Source: Dryas octopetala (Eukaryota > Streptophyta > Magnoliopsida > Rosales > Rosaceae). From it: 64,000 nt of DNA. Numbering within the stretch: the stretch's first letter is position 1; each line of letters opens with the position of its first letter. The notes under the pieces were generated by a model, which made no database searches, had not been told where the DNA came from, and saw only the letters and a list, made by a program, of their open reading frames with translations. A program made the position numbers and the translations under genes. Shown here piece after piece: positions 32,746 to 45,480 of the stretch. The DNA is taken from NCBI GenBank assembly GCA_963921425.1, contig OY992837.1, positions 8,529,896 through 8,593,895 of the forward strand. The letters are read 5' to 3'.

Positions 32746-34655
32746 CCTCTAAAACTTACACCCAATGAGCTCTACAGACTTAAGATGTTACTATTTCTTA
32801 TTTAAAAGATGATAAGATAGTAGTATAACTTTGGTCAAAGATAAGTGCTCTATGATTATAGTGATACAATTTGATTTCTCATAAACTCAAACTGACGAGC
32901 AATTTCAGACTCCTCCATGGTGACAGTTTCACTTGTGACTGCATACATCTAATATTTTACGCATGTAAAATATTGTAACTTTGATTAAAGATCCTGCAAT
33001 CAGATAAAAGATTCACAGCTTTCAATAATAGAGTGTCGGTCCAGATTAAATTAGAGTTATTCGTTGGAAATAGATCCCGGCCCTACCTACCACCTGCATT
33101 ATAATTGAATCAAACAATGTGGTGGGTCTGGTGACGCCAGTATTACAAAAAGCACATATATATCTCTATTTATTAATTACTTTGGAAAGGTGATAATCAT
33201 TGAATTTATTTAATCATAGTTGAAGTAATACACAGCAAGATGGCATCATAGCAAAGCATGCATGCCTAGCTAACGAATGTGCTCATGCTTGATTGATATT
33301 ATCATTTGGTATTATAGGCAACCAAACCACTTTGCCTAGCCAGAACTTTAGCCTCTTTCACAATGTTGCTCTTCAGAACATGGTAGGGTTTGTCATTTGA
33401 AGACATGATGTGTACTGAATAGCTCAGGTTCAGCACAGCACATGGCAGTATACATGTGAAAATAAATAAAGGAAATGCACACATGTCTGGTAGTGTATAG
33501 TGGTATCCCACACAATTAGCACATCTTCTATGACTAAACAAAAACATGTGGCCACACATGTTTACCCCTAATGAGGTTGCTCTCTTTTTGTTTTGTTATC
33601 CTATTGTCATGTTAATTGTTATGTGCTCATACTTTGGTGGAAAACACAATTATACCCTAAATACTAAGAGGAAATCCTCCTCAAGATAAAGGATTTTTGG
33701 AATTTGCTCACTTGCAAAGATAATTAACATAAAAGGTAATTAATACTGAGAACCTCCTTAGTGTTCACGAGAAGATAGAATAGAAGAAAAGAAAAATCTT
33801 TTTACAAGTGACACATATGCTCAAGTCTCAACACATTGATTTTTAAGAAGACTAGACTTTGGTATTCTATTTTCAAAACTTTGCAGCGGCCACGGCCCCT
33901 CTTAGTCCCTTCTATATTCCGTCCCTGGTCAAATGCACTGATGTACTTTGGGCGACTGGGATTTGCATTCTGCACCATCTCGTCAAAATTTTGTGCTGCA
34001 ACATTTGGCCCCTGCACCATATGAAACTATGAGATGCCAGAGACCTACCAACCTTTAGACAAAGAGCACAACAACCAGCACTGCACACCAATGTAAAAAT
34101 ATGAAACCACATGCAACGTTTAACAAAAATTGAATGAACATGACAACCACTCCTTTCTTGTTCGATCATAAGGGACTCTGTGAAACATTGGGAGCAGCAG
34201 CCTAACCAAAATTGAATTTCTGACTCTAAATCAGAAAAAGAGGAAGTTTAAGGACTTCCCGTATTCATTTGATAACCTAACATGCACATATGTCATATGG
34301 TCAAGTCTCACAGAGAAAACACATGTGCAGGCACACACAAAAGAAATAGCAACAAATGTTTTGGCAAACCAGCCACCAAGGTTCCTTGAGAGCGATTAGG
34401 ATCCAATATTAACCACTTCCACAAGTATCACAGGCTAAACATCATAGCCACCACAAATGAGAGAAACCTTTCTCTATGGAAATCCTGAACCATGCATAAT
34501 TGCAGATAAGCACATACAATATCTGGGAACACAAATATCCGTATCAATGAGCTGCCGGATAACCTCATGTATAAGCATAAGCTATGAACACAAATATCTG
34601 CATCAGATTTAACATACCTTTTTTAGTATATAATTGCTCACATCAGTAGATTCCA
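32746..34655. other. Spacer and 3' flank of TAF12
   Basis: No firm gene. On the minus strand at about 34015-33895 there is an exon-like open stretch (FDEMVQNANPSRPKYISAFD...) preceded by a good acceptor-like TGCAG; it could be an alternative 3' exon or an unrelated remnant. The rest is AT-rich. Confidence 0.4.
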
Positions 34656-37600
34656 TTAAGTAACTTCACGCATTTTGTTGTTTTGGGAGCTTATGATATT
34701 GGCAGGTGTCTTTACCAGACTACCCTTAGCATTTCCAGTGGCTTGTCCAGTGGAATTCCTAGTATTTGTTGTCTCATTTGCTACTACGGACTTCTTTATC
34801 TGCCAAAGAAGGGAGGGCAAAGATAAATTAAAAGTAAATGGGTGCAAAGATAACAATAGTATTAAATATTTCTAACATTATCATGCATATATCAAATTAA
34901 TCTAACCACCCAAGTTTCAATCAAAATTGAGCAAAGATATCATGCATGTGCCAACTGCCAACCCAAAATTCACTTACACACATATACAGATGTATGAATG
35001 TCCATAAAATGGGGAAAATACACAGGCCAAACTTACAACAGCAAGGCGCTCCTTGTGAATATCATTTGTAAGCTGCAAAGACATAATCAAGAATTAATGA
35101 AGCATTAAAAGTTTTTTTTTCCCAATGTATGAAATACATCATCACCATAAGCACAAGAATAGGTCCTTAAGTTTAGAATACTACAAATAACAGTTCAATG
35201 CTTACTGGTTTTCTGAAGCCCTTAATCTCATCACCACCAAACCCAGGAAGAGTTATATTCCACTCTTTTTCTGTATGAAACAAAATAAGATACAGAAGAT
35301 TAAGCACTACATGTACATAATGTGAACATAAAAATCATCGAGGACTTCTGCCACATAACTAACCAAGATGTAGAAGTATGTCTTTTGCTTCTAATGTAGT
35401 TGATTTTCGATGCTTGGCTAATGAGCAACCAAATGTTGTAACCTGCCCAAAGGAAAAGAAAATACTGTCAGCATAAGAATTATGACAAAAATAGAATAGC
35501 AATATCTCGAGAACTATCATAGAGTATAATGGAAATTGCTCGATCATTGTCGAGTATATTAAAAGAGGTGAAGCAAAAGAAAAATAAGCCTTATCCTATA
35601 AAATTAGTCCTGTCTACGATAATGCCTTATTACTGAGGCAAATTCTTCATGCCCAAGCATTATTTCAGCTAGACAAGATCTGGACAAAGGATATCCATGA
35701 GTTCAACCAAAACAGAAAAGATATAAATATTTAAAAATTTAGAAAATCTGAACATTAGGCATTTCAAGAATTCAGGAAAAATTCCCTCTTGAATTGCCAC
35801 CAACTGACCAATCAAATACATTCAATGAAAGACATAAATGAAGAAGAAACTGAAAATTCCTTCTTAGAGAAAAACAGAACAAATCTCATAACACATAAAT
35901 ATGTGTACTACATGTTCTTCCGATTCTTTTGTCAAATAATATACAGATTCATACTGCAAGAACAAGCTCAAAAAATAACCATGGATAGAAAGCCTACAAA
36001 AAGGTCCAGTTTCACGAAATAATGCAATTCTATCCAGCCAAGAATTTCTTAGACATAAATGCTGAATAATAATCAGTGATCTCCTTTGGGTGGAAGACAA
36101 TAAAAATATGAAATATTAGCTCAATCACTCACAGAATCAACAAATTCATCTGCAATGTCCATGAGAATGTCTTCAACTTCTGGATCCAACCTCTCCAATG
36201 GATCAATCTGTCAAAAAGCAGAAAACTTAATGACATAAGGCAAAAAAGAAAAATCAAATTGCACATGAATTCTAAATGAAAACAAAGATATTATATGCAT
36301 CCACTCTAGCATGAAATGGATGTCTTCTAAATTTAGCTTTAACAATGTACAGATGAAACTTCAACACAAATTCACAAGAATATGATGATAGCAGCAAGAA
36401 ATATAAATATGAAATATAGCCAACATGGCTAACCTGGTTGACTAGCTCATGGATGCTTCTTTTGCTAAGTATTCTATTACAAGTTTCATCAGTTTCTGCA
36501 CTAGCAGTTCTATTTTGGTTCCCTGGTTGGACTGTGTTAGGCTGCACTGCTGCAACAGAGGAAGACTTCTGATTTACCAGGCTCTGACCCCTTGTAATTT
36601 GTTGCTGACGGGGAGTAGCCTGTGGGACCCTTGATGGTTGAACTTGTTGCCCAAAATGCTCATTTCCCTGATGCGATGAAGAAGGTTGTTGATTCTGCAC
36701 AGATGACATATGCTGCTGCTGTGAAGCTGCAGGCAGGGAATGGTGCTGTTGCTGTGAAGCTGTAGGAAGGGGATGGTGCTGTTGCTGCGGAACATGTGAT
36801 CTTTGCTGCAAGGATGATGAGTTCAGCTGCTGCCTATATGAAGGGGATGGTATAGGAGGCTTCCCTTGTGATCCAGATGATAACCATGGCTGAGTATGAG
36901 GCTGCAAACCCGGAGATGTATTTTGTGATGAACTAGGAGATCCCACAGTTGAGACTCGTAAAAGGCTATGCCCTTGGAAATTCTGCATAAAGGAAATGGA
37001 ATTAGCAAAAACACTTATAGAATAGGAAAAAAGACTTTAAGTCACTAGAAATTTTTCACAAGGCACAACAAGAACAAGCTGTTAATAGCAGATTATAAAG
37101 GTTTAAAATAAATGAATTTGTGATCCAACTGACCCCGGAAGAGACGACAGGACACAAAATTGAACCCCCAGAGAGTATTTGTCTTATAAAATAATGAAGG
37201 AGAAATGATTCCAGGTTCCCCGATTCTTGGAAACAAAATTAAAATAACGCTATAGCATTTTTTGTTAATCATCATCATCATCAAATCCTTGGATGAACAA
37301 TGAACTTAATAATGCAAGTCCAATAATTCCTTTTCTTCACCAAAATGTAGAATGTCCAGTTATTGATGCAAAGAGGCAACTGGAGAATATGCAAGCACCC
37401 ACTGTACATTGCAGTAAGAATGAACAATCCACCATACTTATATGCAAGCAAAAAAAAAAAAAAAAGATGGCTTCATAATAAAAAATTCCTCCATAAGCCA
37501 ACCAGGAAAACCTTAACAGGCAACACAACTTCTTCATAGGACAGAGCACTGTTACATGATATATATAAATTCACATGTGTCTATGAACTACAAAATCAAC

Positions 37601-38574
37601 ATTAAAACCGAAATAGTAAATGTGGAAACTGCATACTGACTTGGGAAGAAGGGGACTGAGCACTTGCGGTAGAAGGTGGTCTAAGAGAGGATTGCACAGG
37701 TCTCTGTGGATGGTGTGTAGTAATACCAGCTGGCCGCATTTGAGAACTCGAACCCATGGAACCCATCATCCCTATTCCCTGCATTCCTTGCATTGGCCTC
37801 ACCTATATGTCCCAATACATCTAATCAATATTCAAGCAAGTAAACCACACAAAGACAGCCGCAATCTACAATAAGAAAACCAACCATCTATCTAGCGGCT
37901 TAGAAAAAATACAAAATAGATACAGAATAAAACCACAAAGTTCAGTTCTTTTGGTCACCCAACATGTCAAATAGTCACTATAATAGTTAATGGAACTAAA
38001 AGGTCACCTGGGAAGCATTGGAATTGGAAACGGGTTCGGGCAAATTGACCCCGCCCCGGCCCAGACCACCAAAATGCTGGCCATAAGAGCTCGAGAACGA
38101 AGTGGGTTGAGAAGGAGAAGGGCTAGGGTGGTGCGGCGGAACACCAAGGGCAATGCCGCCCCTCGAGTGCGGAGGCGCGGTGGCGGAAGGCGAGGCGGGA
38201 GGCCCGGAGGAAGCTGAAGAAGAAGGCGAGGGGAAGTGAGCAAAATGAGACTGCGGCCATGGGCGAGTCAATGTGGAGGGAGGCCTGGGCTGTGAAGAAG
38301 GGCTTGGAAGGGACTGGGGGGGCTGAGAAGGGACTGGGGGTAATGATGGGGTTGAGGGTTTAGGGTTAGGGTTAGGGTTTGGGGAGGGGTTAGGGATTGA
38401 GGTTGAGGTTGAAGGGGTTGCAGCTGAGGAAGGTGGTGGGTGTGGGTGTGGGTGTGGGTGTGGGTGAGGTTGGGATTGGGGTTGGGTTGGGGGTTGTTCA
38501 GTGGGGGGTGGTTGTAAGGTGGAGGAGGTTGGGGTTGTGGTGGTGGTGCTGCTGTTGGAGTTTTGTTGGTCCAT
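34656..38574 (-). CDS. TAF12: TFIID subunit TAF12 (histone-fold protein)
   Basis: Eight minus-strand exons: 38574-38008, 37802-37641, 36982-36434, 36207-36133, 35442-35364, 35270-35206, 35072-35037 and 34799-34656, summing to 1,677 nt, 558 residues. TAF12 pairs through its histone fold with TAF4 in TFIID at core promoters; plant members are long because of a disordered N terminus. Here residues 1-190 are Pro/Ser-rich with [11 protein letters not shown] and [10 protein letters not shown] runs, and about 245-400 are Gln/Ser-rich ([16 protein letters not shown]). The histone fold spans about 412-488: [53 protein letters not shown], then [11 protein letters not shown] and [10 protein letters not shown], all hallmark TAF12 sequence. 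The C terminus (about 47 residues) is weakly conserved; the stop at 34656 closes the last exon in frame. Arabidopsis has two such genes (TAF12 and TAF12B/EER4); I cannot say which is the closer. Confidence 0.93.
38356..38384. repeat. Telomere-like TTTAGGG/TTAGGG run inside TAF12 exon 1
   Basis: GGGTTTAGGGTTAGGGTTAG and following bases on the plus strand resemble the plant telomere repeat. On the coding (minus) strand they encode the alternating Asn-Pro run of the TAF12 N terminus. Confidence 0.8.
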
Positions 38575-39426
38575 GTCAGTTTGTGGGAGTTGGAGGGAGG
38601 GAAATTTGGTTTTTTCTTGGATTATGGTTTGGGTTATTTATAGGGGAGTTGAATTAGGAAAAGTGGAGCTTTTCTATTGGTTTATGTTAGATTTATTCTG
38701 AAGCCCATGGGACAATACTTAGGCTTTTATAATTTGAGCCCAATTCCATTGGGTTTCAAATCTGGATAAGGGAGATGGGAAAATAGCTAATTGGTGATTT
38801 TTAATTTCTAACTAGTTTGACAATTATTTTGTATATTATCATCCCTTTATCTCCCTCACATTTGCCATCTCTTCCTTTGCTTGGAAATTAAAATATTTGG
38901 TCGTGACATTCATTTCTGTATTTCTTATATGACGAACAAAATCCAACCCAGTTGACATGTCCACATGACTCTAAGTTCAGAAATGTTGTATTTGTAAAAG
39001 ATTATAACATTGAAATTCTAACATATCCATAGATCATACATTTCAGACATTCATTACATGTAAGGTTTGCTTTACATAATGAGATGTTTCAATTTCAAAA
39101 ACAAATAATAGTTTGGATAACTAGCAAGTCTCCAAAGAGTGTTCTTCTCAATACCCAACAGTTAATGCACTAGCATGGACTGCAGATTCTCCCTTAAAAC
39201 TGCCTGTCTGTCCTGTCTACTCCCTGTAATTGACATCCCTTTTCCAAAAAGTAGAGCTTGTCAAGGCTGTTGATATAACACAGAAGGTAGAACACATCTC
39301 TTCCCAGTTGTGCATTTGGTACAAATTGAGCCAATCCCTGCCTAAGATGAAATTCATATCAGGTTTCCAGCATTATATGTCAGCAGATTTTGATATTTAA
39401 AGTCATGGCCACTGCTTCTATGCCCC
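38575..39426. other. Spacer between TAF12 and the SLC35F-like gene
   Basis: TAF12 upstream region followed by the 3' flank of the transporter gene (39000-39426). No other feature recognised. Confidence 0.5.
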
Positions 39427-42312
39427 TCACGAAGTCAAAGACTCATTTCTAGATGTAGCACTTTCATCCTCAAGAACTTGGTACTGCAAGCTCGGGTTTC
39501 CAGTCTCAAGTTCAGTAACAGGAGCAGGATCCTTTTCCCTGTTTGCAAACAATCATGTGTTCTTGTAATGATTAATTTCAATAAGGTAGATTGACTATTT
39601 AATACAAGGTTAGAAGACTCAGAACGTACGTTACTGAATAAATGATGAGTCCGATAACTACGACTGCAAAAGCTAGATAGTAAAGCCAGTCTACCTGCAT
39701 TGGAGTCAATATCAAGTCAGGTTTGCTATCAGTGTGAACAAAGGGGATGGAAGGTGTGAACTTAAATAATTGCAAAAATTCAAAAATTATAGAGTGTTAC
39801 CTGCTGGTGGTAGAAAAAGATGCGAAAAATAACTGCCCACATATCAGCTGTGAGGATAGAGAGATTTAACAATGTGGCTCCACTCAGCTGTATGCAAAAG
39901 ACCCATTAGAGATATTAATAGTGAGTAGCTCTCAAAATTGCTTCACTCCATGGGAGGCAATGTATCCAATTGCTTTCTAAATTTGTAGTAAGTTCATTCA
40001 GATCCTAATTTGTTAATACAGTGCTTGCTAGAATTAAACAACTAAAGTATTTCCATCCACTTCCCTTTTTCAGGTATTTGCAATGGCATTGTAACTAGTT
40101 TTGCATCATATAAATGCTTGCATGCTAATAAAGCCATACTGAAAAGTGAATGATATTCTATAAGGCAATTTTGCCAACAACGGTTAATAAGAAGGAAATT
40201 GACCTTGAGAACGATTGGAACAAGTGTGTAGAACATAAAGCCTGATAGAGCATAGCCAGCAAAGGCTAATATCTGGAGAAAAAAAAAATAGCATTCAACT
40301 TAAGAAGCAAGGAAGGGATGTAAACCTAGTTACAAAACTAATAAAGGTGGAAGAACTGCCCAGAATGCTGCAGAACATTCACGACAGGATATAGGTACGA
40401 TGAACAATCTTTTCACAATTTAAGCTGTGTATAATTTAAGCTGCATTAATTCACATGTTTATTTATTTGGTCAAATCAAATCACATATAATACAAGGCTA
40501 AGAATACTTACAATATCTGTAGACCACTTGATTGACTCCAGACTCTTTAATTCCATGATAGATCTAAAAGAAGGTTAAGGAATTAAAGAAATTATGTGTT
40601 CTTCAATGCAGAATCATGGTACAGATTTTATGAAGCCACTGTCTTGCATGCATTTCGTATGAAAAGGATACATCTGACACACACTCACTAGGAATCCATA
40701 AACGCCGATCATGCATATTACTTCAACACGGTCTTTTTTCTTAACACAAAACTCCTGCAGTTTAGGAAGGACTATGAAGATAAGCAACTCAAAATATGAT
40801 ATAAAAACAATAATATGTACAAAATCTGACCTGAAGTAGCTTCATTTCATACAACTGATACCTTTCTACAGGGATAAACTGACAGAAATTACAAGAGCTC
40901 AAAAGGATTCACCAACCTCACCAACATTGCTCATTGCAAAGAAAACTGTTCCTGCGATGACAAGAATGTCTCCAAGGAGAGGTCTTGAGCCACCTGAAGG
41001 ATGAATGAAAATGATTACAAGATGCTACATAACTCGGTATGATTCCACTGATAGATTTAGAACTGTTTAAAGGATACATGTATTTCATTTTTTTTTTCTT
41101 TTGAAAGTTTTTAGTATACTTGTAGTTTCAATAACCAACTAGGAATACTTCACCCATCAGAGATAATTCCATAACTCAAAAGAAAATCATCTTTTTATAA
41201 GTTTGAAACATTATTCTTCACAACAATTACTCAAAAATAGAAAAATAAATCCAAAAAGGCATAAGAGAAAGTCACCTCCACCACCCGCCCCTGCATCAGA
41301 GAGGAGCACCAGACCAAGCCCCACCACACAGATGGCTGCACCAAACATTTGCCATAGGGAATATCGAGTGCCTAGGAAAATCCATGTGAAAATTATGACC
41401 CAAGCTATTGTCCAACAGTCCAATAATGTCACACTAGTGATTGATGAGAACTGGTATGCTTTGTTAACTGCATCAAAAAACATAAAGTTCATTTTTCCAC
41501 ATATCATTACCTATATGCAGTTGGGATTGGCCATGAAGGGTATTTTTTTTAAGATCTAACTCATCCTTGGTGTAAAATCATCCCCAACAAACATCAAAGA
41601 ATGACCAACCCAATGTCACAATGGAGCCAGAGATTTTATCCCAATTCCCAACCACTAGCAAATCGATGTCCAAGGGAGAAATGATCAATAAGAACTTTAA
41701 CCAGCATTACAAGCAGCAAATAAACCCCAGAAACGACTGATGCTGAGCATATGAAAGAAAGCTCAACCATTAGCACTCACCAAGATAGTTCCCTTCAACA
41801 TCAACAAACCCCAATAGAAGATACCAATACCAAGAAACCTGCAAATCCCAAGTTCTCAGTTTCTTCATTGCCCATATCACCAAATGGAACATTAATGGCG
41901 AATCACAGTAAAAGTAGCTTAAACGACATTTTTTTTTATCTATTTCTTGAAACAGGTTAATAATGAAGGAATTGAAATTTGGAAACTGAGAAATACCCGC
42001 AGTTTGTCACGCCTATACAGCAAGATGCCCCCATAAACCAAAACCAAACTTATGTAAGTGAATGCAGTCTGTGTAATAGGCGTATCCACACCTGCACACA
42101 TCAATCACAAAACCATTATATATCAAAACCCAACAAGAAATTTGAAATGGGTTGGTTTGGTTAAGGTTAAGGTTACCGAGATTGGCTATGAGAGAGGAAG
42201 TGAAGCTCATGAGTGCGAGAACAAAAGACACGACCTGACCCAGGAGCAATAGGTGCAGAGTTCGCAAGGTTCCATGGCTTCTCCACCAGCTGCTTGTTGG
42301 GCACAGGTTCAT
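39427..42312 (-). CDS. Solute carrier family 35 member F1/F2-like transporter (DUF914)
   Basis: Eleven minus-strand exons: 42312-42177, 42091-41997, 41838-41781, 41467-41276, 40993-40917, 40754-40672, 40563-40512, 40272-40204, 39887-39801, 39694-39630 and 39538-39427; 1,026 nt, 341 residues. A drug/metabolite-transporter-fold membrane protein with about ten hydrophobic segments, for example LHLLLLGQVVSFVLALMSF, AFTYISLVLVYGGILL, FGAAICVVGLGLVLL, ILVIAGTVFFAMSNVG and YYLAFAVVVIGLIIYSV. Family hallmarks are WYWYLLLGFVDVEGNYL, KAYQFSSITSVTLLDCWTI and SGATLLNLSILTADMWAVI. Plants have a small DUF914 family of this kind whose substrate is not established. The charged C-terminal tail (EKDPAPVTELETGNPSLQYQ) is presumably cytosolic. 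Intron 6 is of U12 type. No part of the family appears to be missing. Confidence 0.93.
40564..40671 (-). other. Probable U12-type (minor spliceosome) intron of the SLC35F-like gene
   Basis: Intron 6, 108 bp. On the sense strand the donor is GTATCCTTTT, matching the U12 5' splice-site consensus (A/G)TATCCTTT. The branch-site word TTCCTTAAC (40574-40582) matches the U12 branch consensus TTCCTTRAY and ends nine bases before the terminal AG. It has no long polypyrimidine tract. It lies in phase 2, between CAG-AT and A-TCT-ATC, restoring QISIMELKSLESIKW, which fits the family. Confidence 0.85.
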
Positions 42313-43849
42313 TTTTATTTGTTAATTGCTTGTTGAGAGTGAATATGTCGTATTAATTATTATGACCACTTGTATTTGAAATTTATTTATAGTAAGAAAT
42401 ATTAAGAGGTCGTTATGAGATTTGGAGTTAACGTCTGAGATCTGCTACAGTCTTCAGTCTTCACTGTGTGTGTAGCTACCGTTCTTGTGTTTCTCAACAG
42501 TGGGCGCGGGAGATATCTTTTTCTTGGCAAGTAGAAACCTGTGTCACGTGATGGTGGTAAATTGGAAATTTTGGAGAAAAAATTTAGATGCATCGTGTAT
42601 TCATGTAGGTAAAGCTACTTCCGTGTGTGCAAGTTTGTCCACACGTGTGCGCACTTGAGCGAGCATTCGAATACTATCACCAGTCGTTCGAACGCTCACT
42701 CACATGCACATTTCTAATGGAAACTCACTTGAAGTTTTTTATAAATGTAGGATATAAAGTGTGTTTGGTAAGATATGTATAGAATTTTTCATTATTGATT
42801 GAATAAATAAAAGATCATTATGAGGTAGTTTATTGTTCATTTGCAAATTATTTAAGGCATGTTTACTAAACTAGAATTAAAATGAATAAAAATAGTATAA
42901 ATTAGAATAAGAATGAATCATAATAAGGATAAATCAGAATCAAACATATTTACTAACCGTAAAGAATCAAAATGGGAATCAAGGTGATTCTCATAAAAGT
43001 GTGCAATAATTGGTAAGAATCATAATCAAATCCAATTTGATTACTCAAATGTTGTTGTAAAAAATAAATTATAAAAGAATATTTGTGTAATGAGTTTTCA
43101 TAAAATGAAAGTGAGGAAAAACAATTGGATGAGAGGCCATTTTTGGTTTTATATTTATAGGGCATTTTTGGATTATTTTTAAAAAAATATATGATAAGGT
43201 AGTTTTGGCGTGAAAAGTTCATTATGAATTTCTCAATATCGGGAATCTCATGAGTTTTACGCTCTCCCCCCTCTCCAAGTTCTTAGGCCTATTTAACAAT
43301 ATGATTTGACTTATTTGCCATTTTTATAACCAATTCATCTAACAATTAATTTTCTTTACTCCTATAAAAAATTATTTTTCTTTACTTATTTTTATCTCCA
43401 TAACTAATTTGTCTAATGGTTATATATCCACCATTTTTTTTTTATGTTTGACACATAGATTATCCAAAACTAAAACCAATAAATTTTCATACAAATATGA
43501 CTTTTTCTCATACAAAGTATAAATAATGTTGTGAGCTTATTCATATGATGGCCATATAAAAATAAGAATTGGATGACTATTAACACACATTTATGATGAA
43601 GACAATATATAGTAAAAATCTTAAAATATCAACTATTGAACACCTATGATTTGATTATAATTACAACTATCTGAGCATTGTAATTTTATCATAACTACAT
43701 AAATTTTACAACAATAACATGAAACTCATGAGATATTAGAAGAAACTAAAATTAAGTGATGAATACACTTATTTGAGATGCTTTGAGAACCAAGAACAGG
43801 AATCATTCCCAAGGGCTTTTAGAATCTTCTTGACGAAATGAATTCTAGC
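42313..43849. other. Gene-free interval
   Basis: Upstream region of the transporter gene, then AT-rich DNA. No element with clear ends and no coding region recognised. Confidence 0.5.
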
Positions 43850-44130
43850 AATGTTGTGATTTTTATTCAGCAAGAGGATTGTGGCTTCCACCTCTTAGCC
43901 ACTTTGATCAAAGCCTGTCAGCATTTGCTAAAGAGGGGATGGTCCTTAATTTGTCTCATGTTTACAAGAAAAGGAATCATGTTATTGACAAATTAGCTAA
44001 GTGGGCTATGCAAAATTGATTTCATATATGGCAATTCTGCAAGATCTCTTCTTTTGTCAGGGGAAGAATCCGCACGAATTACTTGAGTTATTCTTTTGAC
44101 TTGGGCCTGTTCTTGTTATTTGGGTTTAGC
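43850..44130 (+). mobile_element. Probable LINE 3' remnant (RNase H tail)
   Basis: One frame reads LSHVYKKRNHVIDKLAKWAM at about 43955-44015, resembling the C-terminal end of the RNase H domain of plant L1 elements (typically R..N..AD.LAK.A), followed by a region with LGLFL-like 3' coding or UTR sequence and an A-rich end. Everything upstream is lost or too decayed to read. Assignment is tentative. Confidence 0.4.
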
Positions 44131-44559
44131 CCGCATTTTACCAAAAAAGTAAAAAGAAATAGATTTCATGCATCTCACAAAATATCCAAAATCTTTTTTT
44201 TTTTTTTGAAACAAAATAATAATATATGTAGGAGGAATCAAAATCTCTAAAAGGATGCTTGTAAAGTAGTCGTTTCTGTTTACAAAAAAATTATAATTTG
44301 ACACTAATTGTCTACTTACAAGAATTAATTGCCCCTTAGAAAATAAAGAAAACAAAATTAAATGTAAATTGCCTGTGGTTTGCTCGGCGAGGAGAAACTA
44401 CTACTTACTTAGTTAAGGAGTAAAGGACCTTACTTGCGTTCATTAATACTTATTTAATACCACAAATTAACTATTAGTCTAATAATAATGTTAGAGAGGT
44501 CATAAATTCAAATTTTTCAAGAAAAAAAAAACACTCCTATACCAAACACATATAATATA

Positions 44560-45231
44560 GGGTCAGTTTAATATTGCTGTGAGAAAAAACAGCTGTGAAG
44601 TAAAGTCAGCTGTAAAGTAAAGCAATTGAGTGTTTGGTAAACTATGTTTTCAAAAGTGTTGTGAGTGCAAAAAACAGCATCAAAGTATTTGGTAAATGTT
44701 AATGTAAAAGTGTTGTGACTGTGTATAATTACTAAAATGGACATGATGCTGAAAGTGTCTTTCATTTATTTGTTTGGTAAAAATAAAATGTTTTTTATTT
44801 GTTTTCTATATTTGTGGCTTCAAATTTTTATTAGCATTAATTTTTTTAAGAACAACATTATTAAATAAGTATGCCTATTATTTTTTAGGTATATTATAAT
44901 TTTAATCGTACAAATAAAATATCATAATTAATTATTACAATATAAAATATAACTAACAATAGACATTTTTTTAATTCAAAATAAACAAATAAAAATTATA
45001 GAAATCAATAAGGGTATTATGGGTAAAATAAAATATTCATTATTGTTGTGATTCACTACAGCTTTCAAAAGCACCTAGAAATCTGCTTTCTGTTTTTGTT
45101 GTGGGGAATTGAGAATTGTGAAGAAAAGTAATTTTTAATTTTTTTTACCAAACACCAAAATTGCTTTAGGTGATTGAGAATTGTCATCCACAACAGCTTT
45201 TGGGTCCTCCACCACAATCTCAAACGAGGCC
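44560..45231. mobile_element. Tourist/PIF-Harbinger-like MITE, about 670 bp
   Basis: The left end GGGTCAGTTTAATATTGCTG and the right end, read inward GGCCTCGTTTGAGATTGTGG, are imperfect inverted repeats of the GGxCTCGTTTGxGATTG type, and ATA stands on both sides (44557-44559; 45232-45234) as a possible 3-bp target duplication. The arms carry related AGCTGTGAAGTAAAG and CAACAGCTTTTGG words; the centre is AT-rich and non-coding. Confidence 0.55.
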
Positions 45232-45298
45232 ATAGTCATGTTATTGATTTTACTCAACACGACAAGAAAAATTTGTTCTTAGATTTTGATGCAAACAA

Positions 45299-45480
45299 CT
45301 TTTTTTTTTTTTTGGTAGCCGAGGGTGTTCTGGGCCAGTTTTCATGCACCAAACTAATTCCTTAAACCGATCAAAGACAAGCAATTCAGGCCGGGCTTAG
45401 AGGATTTACAAAAGATTTTACCTCTTTTATTGCCTGGCTCCAAGAGTCGTAATCCCTTACTGCCTGACTCCAAGAGTCGA
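45299..45480 (-). repeat. SINE-like or other small retroposon remnant
   Basis: A T tract (45299-45313) is followed by GGTAGCCGAGGGTGTTCTGG, the type of sequence seen next to poly-T at minus-strand insertions of small plant retroposons. A 26-bp imperfect direct repeat (CTGGCTCCAAGAGTCG / CTGACTCCAAGAGTCG, about 45436 and 45464) lies near its far end. No clear target duplication. Confidence 0.35.

Noticed and set aside
33302-33559. An 85-residue minus-strand frame ending VKEAKVLARQSGLVAYNTK
   Set aside because: No family recognised and no supporting gene structure; the tail looks protein-like, but that is not enough to call a gene.
38004-38657. Plus-strand open frames opposite TAF12 exon 1
   Set aside because: They are antisense shadows of the GC-rich, proline-rich coding exon.
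43250-43760. Possible MITE around 43250-43760
   Set aside because: AT-rich words recur, but I could not find matching inverted ends or a target duplication.
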